From positions 375,822 to 439,821 of the forward strand of contig NZ_CH672429.1 of NCBI RefSeq assembly GCF_000153025.1: a DNA stretch of 64,000 nt, in the 5' to 3' direction. How positions within the stretch are numbered: position 1 is the first letter of the stretch; each line of letters begins with the position of its first letter. Made by a program: the position numbers and the translations under genes. Under the pieces are notes generated by a model. The model was not told where the DNA came from. It was given only the letters and a program-made list of their open reading frames with translations, and did no database searches. Below are positions 1-9,142 of this stretch, piece by piece. This DNA comes from Marinomonas sp. MED121. Its GTDB lineage: Bacteria > Pseudomonadota > Gammaproteobacteria > Pseudomonadales > Marinomonadaceae.

Positions 1-1
1 C

Positions 2-1261
2 TTAATTATCTCTCGTATGGCCGTCACCTAACACAACATACTTCTGGCTCGTTAAGCCGTTTAAACCAACCGGTCCACGGGCATGAATTTTATCGGTAGA
101 AATACCAATTTCAGCCCCTAGTCCATATTCAAAGCCATCTGCAAAAGCGGTTGAGGCATTTACCATCACAGAAGAGGAATCCACTTCTGTCATAAAGATG
201 CGCGTTTTAGAATAGTTTTGAGACACGATGGCATCTGAGTGTTGTGAACCATACTTGTTAATATGCTCAATTGCCTCATCCATATCATCTACCAACTTAA
301 TTGATAATTTAGGTGCCATATATTCTGTATACCAATCATCTTCAGTAGCTGCGCCCGCATTAGAAAGTAAAGCTTGAGTTGCATCACAACCCACCAGTTC
401 AACTCCTTTCTCAGCATAAATATCAGCCAATTGAGGCAATACGCTTTGTGCAACTTCTTTATGAACCAACAAAGATTCCATGGCATTACAGACACCATAA
501 CGACGAGTCTTAGCATTAACCGCAATTTTAATTGCTTTATCGATATCCGCCTCATTATCAATGAACACATGACAATTACCGTCAAGATGCTTAATAACAG
601 GTACACGAGCATCGTTAGAAATACGCTCGATTAGGCCTTTACCACCACGAGGCACAATCACATCAACATACTCAGGCATGGTAATTAGTTCACCGACTGC
701 CGCTCTATCTGTGGTATTGATTACCTGTACAGCATGCTCAGGCAGATTAGCGACTTTTAAACCTTCAACCACTGCTTTAGCAATAGCTTGGTTAGAATAA
801 TAAGCTTCACTACCACCACGTAAAATGGTGGCATTACCTGATTTTAAACACAGGCTTGCAGCATCTATGGTCACATTAGGACGAGACTCATAAATAATAC
901 CGACCACACCTAATGGCACACGCATTTTCCCTATCTGGATACCAGAAGGACGGTACGCCATATCGGTAATCTCACCAACAGGGTCTAATAACCCCGCTAC
1001 TTGGCGAAGGCCTTCTATCATGCCATCGATACGTGCTTCAGTTAGTGCCAAGCGATCAAGTAAAGCGGCATCTAAGCCTTTGTTTTTTCCGTTTTCAAGG
1101 TCTTTGGCATTTTCAGCTAACAGTTGAGGTCGTGCCAGATCCAAAGCATTTGCCATAGCATTTAAAGCTGCGTTCTTATCTTGTGTCGACGCGCGTGCTA
1201 GTTTTCTTGAAGCCGCTCGGGCTTGCTGGCCAACTTGGATCATGTAATCTTTGACAGTCAT
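2..1261 (-). CDS. proA: Gamma-glutamyl phosphate reductase (proline biosynthesis)
   Basis: Catalyses NADPH-dependent reduction of gamma-glutamyl phosphate to glutamate semialdehyde, the second step of proline synthesis in the cytoplasm. The 419-residue protein has the normal length for the family. The aldehyde-dehydrogenase-like fold shows the NAD(P)-binding stretch [10 protein letters not shown] near residue 122, the PRGG loop at about 204-207, and the catalytic cysteine in [11 protein letters not shown] (Cys258). The ATG is preceded by an AAGAAG ribosome site. The stop codon lies two bases inside the window, so the gene is complete. It is divergent from trmO. proB, which makes its substrate, is not in the window. 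Confidence 0.97.
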   Translation of the reverse strand: MTVKDYMIQVGQQARAASRKLARASTQDKNAALNAMANALDLARPQLLAENAKDLENGKNKGLDAALLDRLALTEARIDGMIEGLRQVAGLLDPVGEITDMAYRPSGIQIGKMRVPLGVVGIIYESRPNVTIDAASLCLKSGNATILRGGSEAYYSNQAIAKAVVEGLKVANLPEHAVQVINTTDRAAVGELITMPEYVDVIVPRGGKGLIERISNDARVPVIKHLDGNCHVFIDNEADIDKAIKIAVNAKTRRYGVCNAMESLLVHKEVAQSVLPQLADIYAEKGVELVGCDATQALLSNAGAATEDDWYTEYMAPKLSIKLVDDMDEAIEHINKYGSQHSDAIVSQNYSKTRIFMTEVDSSSVMVNASTAFADGFEYGLGAEIGISTDKIHARGPVGLNGLTSQKYVVLGDGHTRDN

Positions 1262-1394
1262 CTTCTTATCTCAAACTAATTAACTAAAAATGAAAATTCA
1301 ATCGACAAGCCTAGGTTACCTAGACGTGTAAAAGGTATACTAACAAAATTCTCAGGTGAATTACTGCCCATCCGCTTTTTTTTCGAGGATTATT

Positions 1395-2141
1395 TTGTCT
1401 CTCAGCGCTCAAACAAATCATCAAGCTTTTCAATTAACTAGCATAGGAATCGTCCATTCTTGTTATCAACAAAAATTCGGCATCCCAAGACAGCCAGGAT
1501 TAGTGACAGAAGCCACGGCTAGAATTGAATTATTACCGCCATTTAACCGACTTGATGTGCTGGATGGACTAGAAGATTTCTCACATATTTGGGTGCATTT
1601 TATCTTCCATGCTTGTATTCAAGATGGTTGGAAAGCCAAAATCCGCCCTCCTCGTTTAGGTGGTAAAACCAAAATGGGCGTCTTTGCAACCAGAGCTACC
1701 CACAGACCCAACCCTATTGGTTTATCTGTGATTAAATTAGGGAAGATTTACCAAGAAGATAAGAAGGTTTTTATCGATTTACATGGGGCTGATTTATTAG
1801 ATGGCACGCCAGTGATAGATATTAAACCCTATTTACCTTATGCCGATATCGTAGATGATGCTAAAGGCGGCTTTGCACCGTTATCAACCGTAACTCGCCC
1901 CGTTTTATTTAGCAAACAAGCTGAATCCGACTGTGAAAGCTATACTCTAGCAACAGGGCGAAATATTCGTGATCTCATTGAGCAAATTGTTAGCCAAGAC
2001 CCTAGACCTGCCTATCTAGTTGAAAAAACGAACAGGGAACATGGCATGCAACTTTGGGATATCAATATTAAGTGGCAAGCCAAAACAGATCATTTTGAAA
2101 TTTTACGCTTAGAACCCCTGTCTAATATTAAGCAAGATTAA
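1395..2141 (+). CDS. trmO: tRNA (N6-threonylcarbamoyladenosine-37)-N6-methyltransferase TrmO
   Basis: SAM-dependent enzyme that methylates t6A37 of tRNA to m6t6A (formerly TsaA/YaeB). Visible family motifs are PRQPGL near the N-terminus, FSHIWVHFIFH, RPPRLGG, MGVFATRATHRPNPIGLS and VDGTP-like LLDGTPVIDIKPYLP, followed by the C-terminal QDPRPAYL segment, in the same order as the E. coli protein. The frame opens with a GTG at 1356, but the TTG at 1395 has an AGGA ribosome site about five bases upstream and gives a 248-residue protein beginning close to the conserved FQLTSIGIVHS. The TTG is therefore preferred. The next small gene starts 16 bases downstream and is probably co-transcribed. Confidence 0.93.
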   Translation: MSLSAQTNHQAFQLTSIGIVHSCYQQKFGIPRQPGLVTEATARIELLPPFNRLDVLDGLEDFSHIWVHFIFHACIQDGWKAKIRPPRLGGKTKMGVFATRATHRPNPIGLSVIKLGKIYQEDKKVFIDLHGADLLDGTPVIDIKPYLPYADIVDDAKGGFAPLSTVTRPVLFSKQAESDCESYTLATGRNIRDLIEQIVSQDPRPAYLVEKTNREHGMQLWDINIKWQAKTDHFEILRLEPLSNIKQD

Positions 2142-2157
2142 CCAGAGGACTTGTAGC

Positions 2158-2421
2158 ATGAATAAAAAAGCGTTTTTAAAAGCCTATCAAACGGTCAATA
2201 AGCTTGCTGAGTCAGAAAACCCTCAGAAACAAGCGCCTGAACCTTACCAGTCAAACCTTTATCAAAGCGCCAAAGATGAGGCTTTAATTAAAGAATATCA
2301 TTTCGCTAAATTTAGAAAAAACCTATCCCAAGCGCAAAGCCATCCTGAGCTCCAATCTCTTATCAATAAAGAAGACTGGAGTGAAGAAGACACACAAAAA
2401 CTCCTTGCCATGCTACGTTAA
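2158..2421 (+). CDS. Small hypothetical protein downstream of trmO
   Basis: 87-residue soluble, charged protein with no signal peptide or membrane segment. I do not recognise a family. It lies 16 bases after the trmO stop, in the same direction, with a GAGGAC ribosome site ahead of the ATG, so it is probably the second gene of a trmO transcript. The sequence is rich in Lys, Gln and Glu and looks helical, with a C-terminal EDWSEEDTQKLLAML-type helix. It converges with the phosphoesterase gene, leaving only 11 bases between the two stop codons. Codon use resembles its neighbours, so it is likely a real gene of unknown role. Confidence 0.7.
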   Translation: MNKKAFLKAYQTVNKLAESENPQKQAPEPYQSNLYQSAKDEALIKEYHFAKFRKNLSQAQSHPELQSLINKEDWSEEDTQKLLAMLR

Positions 2422-2432
2422 ACCAGCCTTAT

Positions 2433-4280
2433 CTATTTAAACTCTGTGGTTTTTTCTTGGCTTATCACCAAGGTTTTTGTTTTCTCAAAATCCTCATCTA
2501 GAATGAGTTGGCCAATACCACTTTGATTATACAGCACACTTTTACAGCCAGTATCCGGCTTGCGCCATCGAACTGACATCCTCCGCCTTTGAGTAAAGAG
2601 GTTTAATGGGGATGCACTAGAGAATAACAAACGATTTAACGTATCAAAGCAATTTAATAACTTCTCGGGGAAATTATTTTTTATACCACTAGCTGTGACT
2701 TGCAGGATTTGGGGACCATGTTTTTTAAAGCGTATTTTAATTTGATAAACAAAAGAATAATGCACATCACCAGATAAAATAATAAAGTTAGGGGGTGTTT
2801 TTTTATGCCTAAAAATATTTAACATGACATTGGCAGCACCTGGATGAGCCATCCAATTCTCCGCATCAACCATTAAAGGCTTGCCTGCAAACGTCACTAT
2901 CTTCTGTATCACCTCAATTAACTTCACCCCAAAGACAGGCGCTGGAGAAACAAGTATTACCTCTGGTTCATTAATCAGTTCCTGTTGCATTTCAATCAAA
3001 GCTTCCCAATCCATGAGACCTGAGGGTTTATTAGCATTCGACTCAGAGCGCCACCTATGAGTTCTTGTATCTAACACCACAATTTTAGGTTGGGTCGCTA
3101 AACTATAATGCCATTGATCCCAATCTAATAAACGATTAATCAACTCATCTTGATACTTAATCCCTGTCGGCTCAAAGTAACGCGGAACATCTTCTTGTAA
3201 TAAAGAGAAATGCTGAGGCTGATTCCCCCAACCTTGACATAACCAATAGGCAATTAGGCTATTTCCTATAATACGACGGCCTAAAGGATTCGTATAGATT
3301 GCCTCTTCCCAACCTCGTGTTAGGTTCCAATCATCCGTCACATCATGATCATCAAAAATCATATACACAGGCATATTTGCCATAAGACGTTGCACCTTAC
3401 CCAAACCTGCTTCAAACACTTTAAGCACAGCTAATTGTTGCTGATATGTTTGATAATGCGCCTCTGGAATACGGGCCATACCCAACTCACAATCCACCAG
3501 CTTCCAACAATGAGGCGACCAGACAAGCAAATACATGGCGAGCATTTCAGCGAGACTAACAAGGTGATTCTCAGCTGAGTCTGAGGTAAAAATCGGGCGC
3601 TTACCTTTAATATTAAATTGGGTATATTGGCAATTTGGCAATAGATTCTGGCGATTATAATAGGTATCTGCATGATCAATTAAAGACTGACAATTATGAA
3701 TAAGTTCATCATCAAAGGTCTCTTTAAATAAGCCTAGTTTGGCACTCAATTGATGAATAGCAACGAGAGTCGGCCCTGCCACATCATCGGCATAAATCTG
3801 ATCTCCTGAGAACATCATTAACGCAGGTCTTGCAGCCGATTTATGATGGGTATTAGCTAGCAAAGTATCTGCAGCCAACAAACCATCTTCGCTAGGATGA
3901 TGAGGTTTACGACAGGAACCATGTAAAATATTATCTGCTCTAGACTTAACCATAAACGCTGGCTTACTAATCCCTTCATAATGAAGGCCTGGTATTAACT
4001 GAGCCAGAGATTGACCATTAATACTTAAGTCATATTGAATTAAAGTATCCTTTGCAAAAGCTTTATTAGGCAAGAAATGAATTAACTGAATATAACAATG
4101 CTCTCCAACCTTTATTTCTTGCTGAAATTCATCCAAAGCTTGGTTATCAAAGCAATAATCGGACTCATCAAATAAAGAAAGATCAAATTTAGCCGTTTGT
4201 GTTGTAACCAGCCAAAGCGTCAAGGCTTCACAAGACAGGTGTCGAATAATTGGCCCAACCAGCACCAAAGGTAAATCCAA
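2433..4280 (-). CDS. PhoD-like metallophosphoesterase
   Basis: 615-residue protein of the PhoD-like phosphatase family (calcineurin-like metallophosphoesterase fold), likely hydrolysing phosphate esters or diesters. The N-terminal ~110 residues form the family's accessory domain. Metal-ligand motifs follow: GDQIYADD at 159-166, FDDHDVTDDWN at 309-319, LDTRTHRW near 403 and LSGDVHYSF at 502-510. No signal peptide or Tat motif is seen at the N-terminus (MDLPLVLVGPIIRHL), unlike secreted PhoD alkaline phosphatases, so it is probably cytoplasmic and its natural substrate is unknown. It is monocistronic and convergent with the small gene to its left. Confidence 0.88.
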   Translation of the reverse strand: MDLPLVLVGPIIRHLSCEALTLWLVTTQTAKFDLSLFDESDYCFDNQALDEFQQEIKVGEHCYIQLIHFLPNKAFAKDTLIQYDLSINGQSLAQLIPGLHYEGISKPAFMVKSRADNILHGSCRKPHHPSEDGLLAADTLLANTHHKSAARPALMMFSGDQIYADDVAGPTLVAIHQLSAKLGLFKETFDDELIHNCQSLIDHADTYYNRQNLLPNCQYTQFNIKGKRPIFTSDSAENHLVSLAEMLAMYLLVWSPHCWKLVDCELGMARIPEAHYQTYQQQLAVLKVFEAGLGKVQRLMANMPVYMIFDDHDVTDDWNLTRGWEEAIYTNPLGRRIIGNSLIAYWLCQGWGNQPQHFSLLQEDVPRYFEPTGIKYQDELINRLLDWDQWHYSLATQPKIVVLDTRTHRWRSESNANKPSGLMDWEALIEMQQELINEPEVILVSPAPVFGVKLIEVIQKIVTFAGKPLMVDAENWMAHPGAANVMLNIFRHKKTPPNFIILSGDVHYSFVYQIKIRFKKHGPQILQVTASGIKNNFPEKLLNCFDTLNRLLFSSASPLNLFTQRRRMSVRWRKPDTGCKSVLYNQSGIGQLILDEDFEKTKTLVISQEKTTEFK

Positions 4281-4347
4281 TACATACTCCCTAAAGATTC
4301 TTAATTAAGTGGTTTAATAAAAGCATTATAACCATCAGTAAAAAGAG

Positions 4348-4374
4348 AAAAAACGCTTAACATTCACGTTTTTT
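4348..4374 (-). terminator. Rho-independent terminator of the 75-residue small gene
   Basis: Inverted repeat AAAAAACG / CGTTTTTT with an 11-base spacer, just past the stop of the small leftward gene. On the minus strand it ends in a run of six T. The stem is mostly A/T, so strength is uncertain. Confidence 0.55.
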
Positions 4375-4408
4375 GAGCATAAAGAGCCAACTAACCACAA
4401 ACTCTCAT

Positions 4409-4636
4409 TTAATGACGCTCATTACCCCTTTTATAGTTTCCCGTTAAACGGGCCATTAGCACTTGCTGCTCTTTAAAAGAGCGCCCTTGCAACTGAGCGG
4501 CCACCTTCTTCCCTTTTTGTGTATTAAAGTGGGTTACCACATTCGCATGATGCAAAATATCAAGCTTGCCACTTTTATGCAGTACAAAACTAAAACCTAA
4601 ATCATCCCTTGTATTTAACTCTTCAACATTTTCCAT
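4409..4636 (-). CDS. Small conserved-looking hypothetical protein
   Basis: 75-residue protein starting MENVEELNTRDDLGFSF. The frame can be extended to a GTG at 4681, but the ATG at 4636 has an AGGTG ribosome site five bases upstream and removes an implausible Cys/Arg-rich leader, so it is preferred. The segment FVLHKSGKLDILHHANVVTHFNTQKGKKVAAQL looks like a two-stranded domain followed by helices. Similar short ILHHGKVATTLRG-type proteins occur in pseudomonads (from memory, unverified). Function unknown. It stands alone between the phosphoesterase gene and the YjiH-type gene. Confidence 0.65.
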   Translation of the reverse strand: MENVEELNTRDDLGFSFVLHKSGKLDILHHANVVTHFNTQKGKKVAAQLQGRSFKEQQVLMARLTGNYKRGNERH

Positions 4637-4815
4637 TTTACACCTATAGCAAGAAGCACGTTCAACCCTCAACCAATACACCGAATATAGATTGGCGATA
4701 AACGAGCAAAAATTAAACAGCTTTTGGATTTTTGGCTCTTTCTCAAAAGTTCAGGACTCAAAAGTATAATTTTCTATCTTCAAATTTCCATTGTGTCCCT
4801 GTATCTTACGCAGCC

Positions 4816-4871
4816 GGCTAAGGATAGCCAATTTCATTAATTAAGTTACCCACGCACGATGCGTCTGGGTA
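4816..4871 (+). promoter_or_regulatory. Pair of hairpins in the leader of the YjiH-type gene
   Basis: Two consecutive dyads lie 27-80 bases before the start codon. The first is GGCTA-AGGA-TAGCC (4816-4829). The second is TACCCA-CGCA-CGA-TGCG-TC-TGGGTA (4847-4871), with a two-base bulge in its right arm. No T-run follows, so they are not simple terminators. They could be an operator dyad or an RNA control element. They match no riboswitch that I can name. Confidence 0.4.
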
Positions 4872-4897
4872 GTTCCCGTTTTTAGAATCATAACAAT

Positions 4898-6265
4898 ATG
4901 CAAAAACAGATGACGACGCCCCATACTTATACGACAAAAACTTGGCTTAGCTTTTTAATTCCTTCGCTTCTAGGCCTTTTTTTATTCATGACCCCCATCA
5001 ATTACAATGACGCCATTACCATTCCGGTTGCGATTCTTGCCAAAGAGTTACAGGCAGCAATTGGCGAACTAATGACGTTAATCATTGCAGTGATTATCTC
5101 TATATCCGCTGCGATTTCATTATTGGCAGTCGCTGTAAAACCCGATTTTATTACCCGAAGTCACTACTTAAAAGAGCTTTTCCAAGTCAGTCCGTTTTGG
5201 CTTTTTATCCGTATTCTAGGTGCTATTTTAGCCGTACTAACCCTCACACAGTTTGGCCCAGCCATGTTTCATGATGGGGCCACTGGCGGACTTGTTCTCA
5301 ACGACTTACTACCCGTTCTTCTGTGCGTCTTTATTTTTGCAGGCCTTCTACTACCTCTATTACTGAATTTTGGCCTTCTTGAGCTAATGGGCACGTTACT
5401 GACAGTGATTATGCGCCCTATTTTCAAACTACCTGGCCGCTCTGCCATTGACTGTCTTGCATCCTGGTTAGGTGATGGTAGCGTGGGAATCCTATTAACC
5501 AGCAAGCAGTATCAAGAAAAGTTTTACACCCAAAGAGAAGCCGCTGTTATTGGTACAACCTTTTCAGCAGTATCCATCACCTTTAGTTTGGTTGTGATCG
5601 CGCAAGTAGAATTAGAAGCTTATTTCTTACCTTTTTATCTAACCGTATGTTTAGCTGGGTTTGTTTGTGCAATCATCATTCCAAGACTTCCACCTCTTAG
5701 CTGGAAAAAAGACGTCTTTATTGATGGCAGCAAGGTAGAGGGTGAAAGAGATAAACGTCCAGAGAATCACAACATTTTACAATGGGGAATGACACAAGCG
5801 CTAAAGCGTGCAGAACAAGCCCCAAACTTAAACCAACTTGCAGCAGAAGGCTCACGTAACGCCGCGGATATGGTTTTAGGTGTATTACCTGTCATCATGG
5901 CGATTGGTACTATTGCTCTAGTTATCGCCGAAAACACACCTATCTTTGATTGGTTAGGACAGCCTTTTGTTCCATTTTTAGAGCTATTACAAATCCCTCA
6001 AGCAGAGGAAGCCTCTAGGACCATAGTTGTTGGCTTTGCCGATATGTTTATTCCTTCCATTTTAGCCGCATCCATAGAATCTGATATGACCCGCTTTGTT
6101 ATTGCGGCCATGTCTGTTACTCAGCTTATCTATATGTCTGAAGTCGGTGCGTTACTATTAGGAAGTAAAATTCCTGTCAATATCTTTGAGCTTTTCATTA
6201 TTTTCTTATTAAGAACCCTAATTACGCTACCCGTGATTGCCTTGATGGCACATCTTATCTTTTAG
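4898..6265 (+). CDS. YjiH-family membrane protein with nucleoside-recognition GATE domain
   Basis: 455-residue polytopic inner-membrane protein. The opening TWLSFLIPSLLGLFLFMTPI, the NYNDAITIPVAILAKELQ segment and the later GVLPVIMAIGTIAL and VVGFADMFIPSILA helices match YjiH-type proteins carrying the nucleoside-recognition (GATE) fold. The transported substrate is not established for the family. About ten hydrophobic segments are visible, with a charged cytoplasmic loop near residues 270-325. Two starts are possible (ATG at 4898 or 4910), neither with a clear ribosome site. The leader contains two hairpins and the gene ends in a strong terminator. It is a single-gene unit. Confidence 0.85.
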   Translation: MQKQMTTPHTYTTKTWLSFLIPSLLGLFLFMTPINYNDAITIPVAILAKELQAAIGELMTLIIAVIISISAAISLLAVAVKPDFITRSHYLKELFQVSPFWLFIRILGAILAVLTLTQFGPAMFHDGATGGLVLNDLLPVLLCVFIFAGLLLPLLLNFGLLELMGTLLTVIMRPIFKLPGRSAIDCLASWLGDGSVGILLTSKQYQEKFYTQREAAVIGTTFSAVSITFSLVVIAQVELEAYFLPFYLTVCLAGFVCAIIIPRLPPLSWKKDVFIDGSKVEGERDKRPENHNILQWGMTQALKRAEQAPNLNQLAAEGSRNAADMVLGVLPVIMAIGTIALVIAENTPIFDWLGQPFVPFLELLQIPQAEEASRTIVVGFADMFIPSILAASIESDMTRFVIAAMSVTQLIYMSEVGALLLGSKIPVNIFELFIIFLLRTLITLPVIALMAHLIF

Positions 6266-6280
6266 GGGAGTCAGCAACTT

Positions 6281-6304
6281 AAACGGCAATATAAACGGCA
6301 ATAT
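6281..6304. repeat. 12-bp tandem repeat after the YjiH-type gene
   Basis: AAACGGCAATAT occurs twice in direct succession, followed by a decayed third copy that runs into the terminator arm (CGACAAT, CGCCAAT). It is probably a small slippage product. Confidence 0.6.
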
Positions 6305-6314
6305 AATCGACAAT

Positions 6315-6352
6315 AAAAACGCCAATAAATTAATATTTATTGGCGTTTTTTT
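6315..6352. terminator. Bidirectional terminator between convergent genes
   Basis: Perfect stem CGCCAATAAAT / ATTTATTGGCG with a 4-base loop, flanked by A5 on the left and T7 on the right. It lies between the YjiH-type gene and the leftward gene ending at 6385 and can serve both. Confidence 0.9.
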
Positions 6353-6384
6353 AGTTTAATTTATCTATGATTTGTTTCTTAGGA

Positions 6385-7032
6385 TCAATAGAAAGACTCT
6401 TGATATTGTCTATCACCTTTTGTAGCAGGTAAAGTTTGCACTAGAGGTCGATTAAAACTCACCATAATATCCCCCAGTACTTCAGGAAAAACCGCCTCCA
6501 CACTAGAAGCCCCTTTAGCAGCAAACGCTTTTTTAGGAATAAAACCATCTAGGTAAACCACCAAGTAATTTGACCTATCATGTTCATCCGCTGCAGGCAT
6601 CAAGGAATAAGCAATGTCAGCTTCTACTTGTTGCTTAAGTTGAGCCAGGTTTGGGAGCCTCAAATTAGGCGATATTAAGCTTTGCCCCATAAAACTAATC
6701 GGCATTTCTGCCAAGAATAACTGACTTATTGCCCCCCTAAAACCCGCTAATGCGATACCATCCTCAGCCATAAGGTGAATTAGGCTTGGCGGCTTATGCT
6801 GCCAATTCATCCTGTTAAAAAGCTCAGTTAAAGAGACCCTAACCGTCACCGTTAAATGGTTATTATTGCGCAATGTTAACTCCGCCGTTGTCATCGTTAA
6901 CCCGTGAGCATAAAGTTGGCCAGAAACACTCAACACCAGTAATAAAACGAGTTTTTTATACCCTTGCCTAAAAAGGAATTGGTTTTTTACTAGCTTAATC
7001 ATTTGGAACATCAATACAAATAAAACGCTCAT
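6385..7032 (-). CDS. Secreted hypothetical protein, partner of the YHYH lipoprotein gene
   Basis: 215-residue protein. The hydrophobic stretch KKLVLLLVLSVSGQLYA followed by HG looks like a Sec signal with cleavage after LYA near residue 42, so the mature part should be periplasmic. The mature part is mixed beta and helical with no cysteines or motif I recognise. An AGGAAG site six bases before the first ATG supports the long start, although ATG codons at residues 8 and 11 also exist. It lies about 107 bases downstream of the PEBP-YHYH lipoprotein gene in the same direction, so the two are likely co-expressed. Function unknown. Confidence 0.72.
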   Translation of the reverse strand: MSVLFVLMFQMIKLVKNQFLFRQGYKKLVLLLVLSVSGQLYAHGLTMTTAELTLRNNNHLTVTVRVSLTELFNRMNWQHKPPSLIHLMAEDGIALAGFRGAISQLFLAEMPISFMGQSLISPNLRLPNLAQLKQQVEADIAYSLMPAADEHDRSNYLVVYLDGFIPKKAFAAKGASSVEAVFPEVLGDIMVSFNRPLVQTLPATKGDRQYQESFY

Positions 7033-7139
7033 TTAGCTTCCTAAAACGGGAACGCTCCCATCACCTTTAAACATCGCCTAACAAAAAGCATGCAACTTAA
7101 AATACGATTCAAAATAATCGATAAGACAACTCGCTAACA

Positions 7140-8933
7140 CTATCGACAATGAGTTGAACTTATGTCTTTTACGCCTTTTTGATCACGAGTATCTAAGCGA
7201 TAGCGAAAAGCAAAACAGCTCTGCCTTGACTGATAGCCCACCTCTCCTTCGTTTAATTTTCGATAAAGAATCATAGCGCTAGTCGAAGCCGCAATTTTTC
7301 GATTACTCTTTCCAGGAGCAATCTCGATATAAGACCATGTCTGATCTTGAAACTGCATGTCATCCGCATCCGTTAAGCTAACATCTGAACCTGACCAAGC
7401 AAGGTCTCGTCGCTTAGTCCAATGCTCTCCCCTAGGAACAGAAGCACTTTGATCAGCTTTTGCTCGATAACAACCAATAGTATATGGCGCCTTTTGAGTG
7501 GTGTAATACACATACTCACTGCCATCCCCATGCAAGTCATAGGCATTACATTCATCTAATTTAACCTGCCCTCTTTGCACACTTTCAGGTAGATAATTTA
7601 AATCCGTATAGCGACCAGCACCATAGTCAGTTCCTCCTTCGACCAACTGCCCCCCTGCGGTACCATAATAAAGAGGCAGACCATCAAACATATAAGCTAA
7701 AGGCTTTGAAGGGTCATGAGTGTCCATCAAGCATAAGGGAGCCATATGATAATGATAATCCTCACCATTCCCGGCATGGGCACCACATTGATCAATCTCC
7801 CCTAACAGCGCGGTATCCCTATCACTATAATCAGCTCCTATCTGAGCAACCTCTCCGCGGCTATTTTCTTTTGCATAATGCAATATAGGAATCCCTTCAA
7901 CTGAAATGCCGATAGCATCATGAATATTCAAATTGCTCTCAAGGGCATCAAGGTAATCTGGCACTAAAGGCAAGGACCAAGTTGCCTGTGTCGGAATGGG
8001 AACTCGACCTATCCAAGAAGCGATTCCTACATTAGATTTATCTGCCGCTAATTTTGAGCGATCAGGTAAAAAGGTTTTGCTGGTAACCAAGAGCTCAGTG
8101 TCACTACAACTCACACTAACTTTATCGCTATAGGCTGCAAAGTCGCCGGATTTAGTGGCGCAATCTGTCGCCACCTCTGTAGGAATATGATCACTGTTCT
8201 TAGGATTATATCTTGCTCTTTGTAAGGTTAAGGATGCATCCGCTAATAGATAAGGTGAGATAGCTTGATAAAGAGAAGCAAGATCAGCACTTTTTGCGGT
8301 TAACCCGAGCTCACCAGGCCCACTTGAAAGTGCATAAAGTGTAATCGTATACATTTGATTATTTGTATCTTTAGAGCAAGGCGCTGAATAAGCAAGTGCC
8401 CCATTAACAGTATTAGGCCCAAAAACGCCGATATCTGTTTGCCCTTGTATTAACGCATTTACCCCTGCAGGAATATCAAATTGCGTCCAATACACATGCG
8501 CTTTAGAAAAATCACCCTCATCTCTGGGAGATGGGTAGTGATACATCCCCAAAGCAAAGGATTGAGTCCCTTCTGGCACACCCTGCCAGTTAAGCGCTAT
8601 TGACTCGCCTTTATTGAGTGCATCACAAGTCGCACTAAACGGCAGTACATAACGACTTTTCACCCCATCACTGGCTAAAGAAAAAGTACCCACTCCCTTT
8701 TCTGGCGCTTTTTGTTGTGGAACTTGCATACCATTTAGTTGAACCTGGGCAGCATTGGTCTGCACTCCTTGGCTATCAACTCTTCCTTCTCCAGGTTTAG
8801 GAGGTGGATCATCAGGTTTTTCTCTTGGCCCCATACAAGCGGTTAATAAAGTGGAGCTTAATGCAATTAACACAGCCGTTTTTATAAACCCCAACTGATG
8901 CAATCTATTAGTCTTGCTTTGACTAACATACAT
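7140..8933 (-). CDS. Lipoprotein fusing a PEBP (YbhB/YbcL-like) domain to a YHYH domain
   Basis: 597 residues from the ATG at 8933, which has an AGGA site eight bases upstream; an in-frame ATG at 8960 has no obvious site. An N-terminal signal ends in the lipobox LLTAC (Cys33), and a Pro/Lys-rich linker follows (PDDPPPKPGEG). Residues ~84-238 resemble the phosphatidylethanolamine-binding/Raf-kinase-inhibitor-like fold (ALNWQGVPEGTQSFAL, VYWTQFDIPAG, YTITLYAL). Residues ~250-560 form a YHYH domain with the signature DYHYHMAP at 392-399, and two Cys-containing motifs (QCGAHAG, IGCYRA). The role of YHYH domains is unknown; the histidines suggest metal binding. It is predicted to be membrane-anchored in the envelope. 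Confidence 0.82.
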   Translation of the reverse strand: MYVSQSKTNRLHQLGFIKTAVLIALSSTLLTACMGPREKPDDPPPKPGEGRVDSQGVQTNAAQVQLNGMQVPQQKAPEKGVGTFSLASDGVKSRYVLPFSATCDALNKGESIALNWQGVPEGTQSFALGMYHYPSPRDEGDFSKAHVYWTQFDIPAGVNALIQGQTDIGVFGPNTVNGALAYSAPCSKDTNNQMYTITLYALSSGPGELGLTAKSADLASLYQAISPYLLADASLTLQRARYNPKNSDHIPTEVATDCATKSGDFAAYSDKVSVSCSDTELLVTSKTFLPDRSKLAADKSNVGIASWIGRVPIPTQATWSLPLVPDYLDALESNLNIHDAIGISVEGIPILHYAKENSRGEVAQIGADYSDRDTALLGEIDQCGAHAGNGEDYHYHMAPLCLMDTHDPSKPLAYMFDGLPLYYGTAGGQLVEGGTDYGAGRYTDLNYLPESVQRGQVKLDECNAYDLHGDGSEYVYYTTQKAPYTIGCYRAKADQSASVPRGEHWTKRRDLAWSGSDVSLTDADDMQFQDQTWSYIEIAPGKSNRKIAASTSAMILYRKLNEGEVGYQSRQSCFAFRYRLDTRDQKGVKDISSTHCR

Positions 8934-9080
8934 AACGATTTTCCTTTTACGATGAAACACAAGTATGCCATTCGAATCGATATTAAACGTGTATTTTTTA
9001 GCGCTTAGATTGAAAAGTATGTCAGAAAAGTGATTGCTACAAGTTTTGTGTAAGAGAGAAAGGAGAATAGATGTTTTATA

Positions 9081-9113
9081 AAAAAAGCGGATCTCGTATA
9101 CATAGATCCGCTT
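9081..9113 (-). terminator. Terminator of yghU
   Basis: Perfect 10-bp stem AAGCGGATCT / AGATCCGCTT with a 9-base loop, followed on the minus strand by T6 then ATAAAAC. It sits 30 bases past the yghU stop. Confidence 0.9.
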
Positions 9114-9142
9114 CTAAATGTTTAGCTAATGTTTGCTGGAGG

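Noticed and set aside
4816..4871. Guanidine-II (mini-ykkC) riboswitch
   Set aside because: Two hairpins fit the layout, but the first loop is AGGA rather than ACGR and the ACGA in the second cannot form the required tetraloop with a paired closing base.
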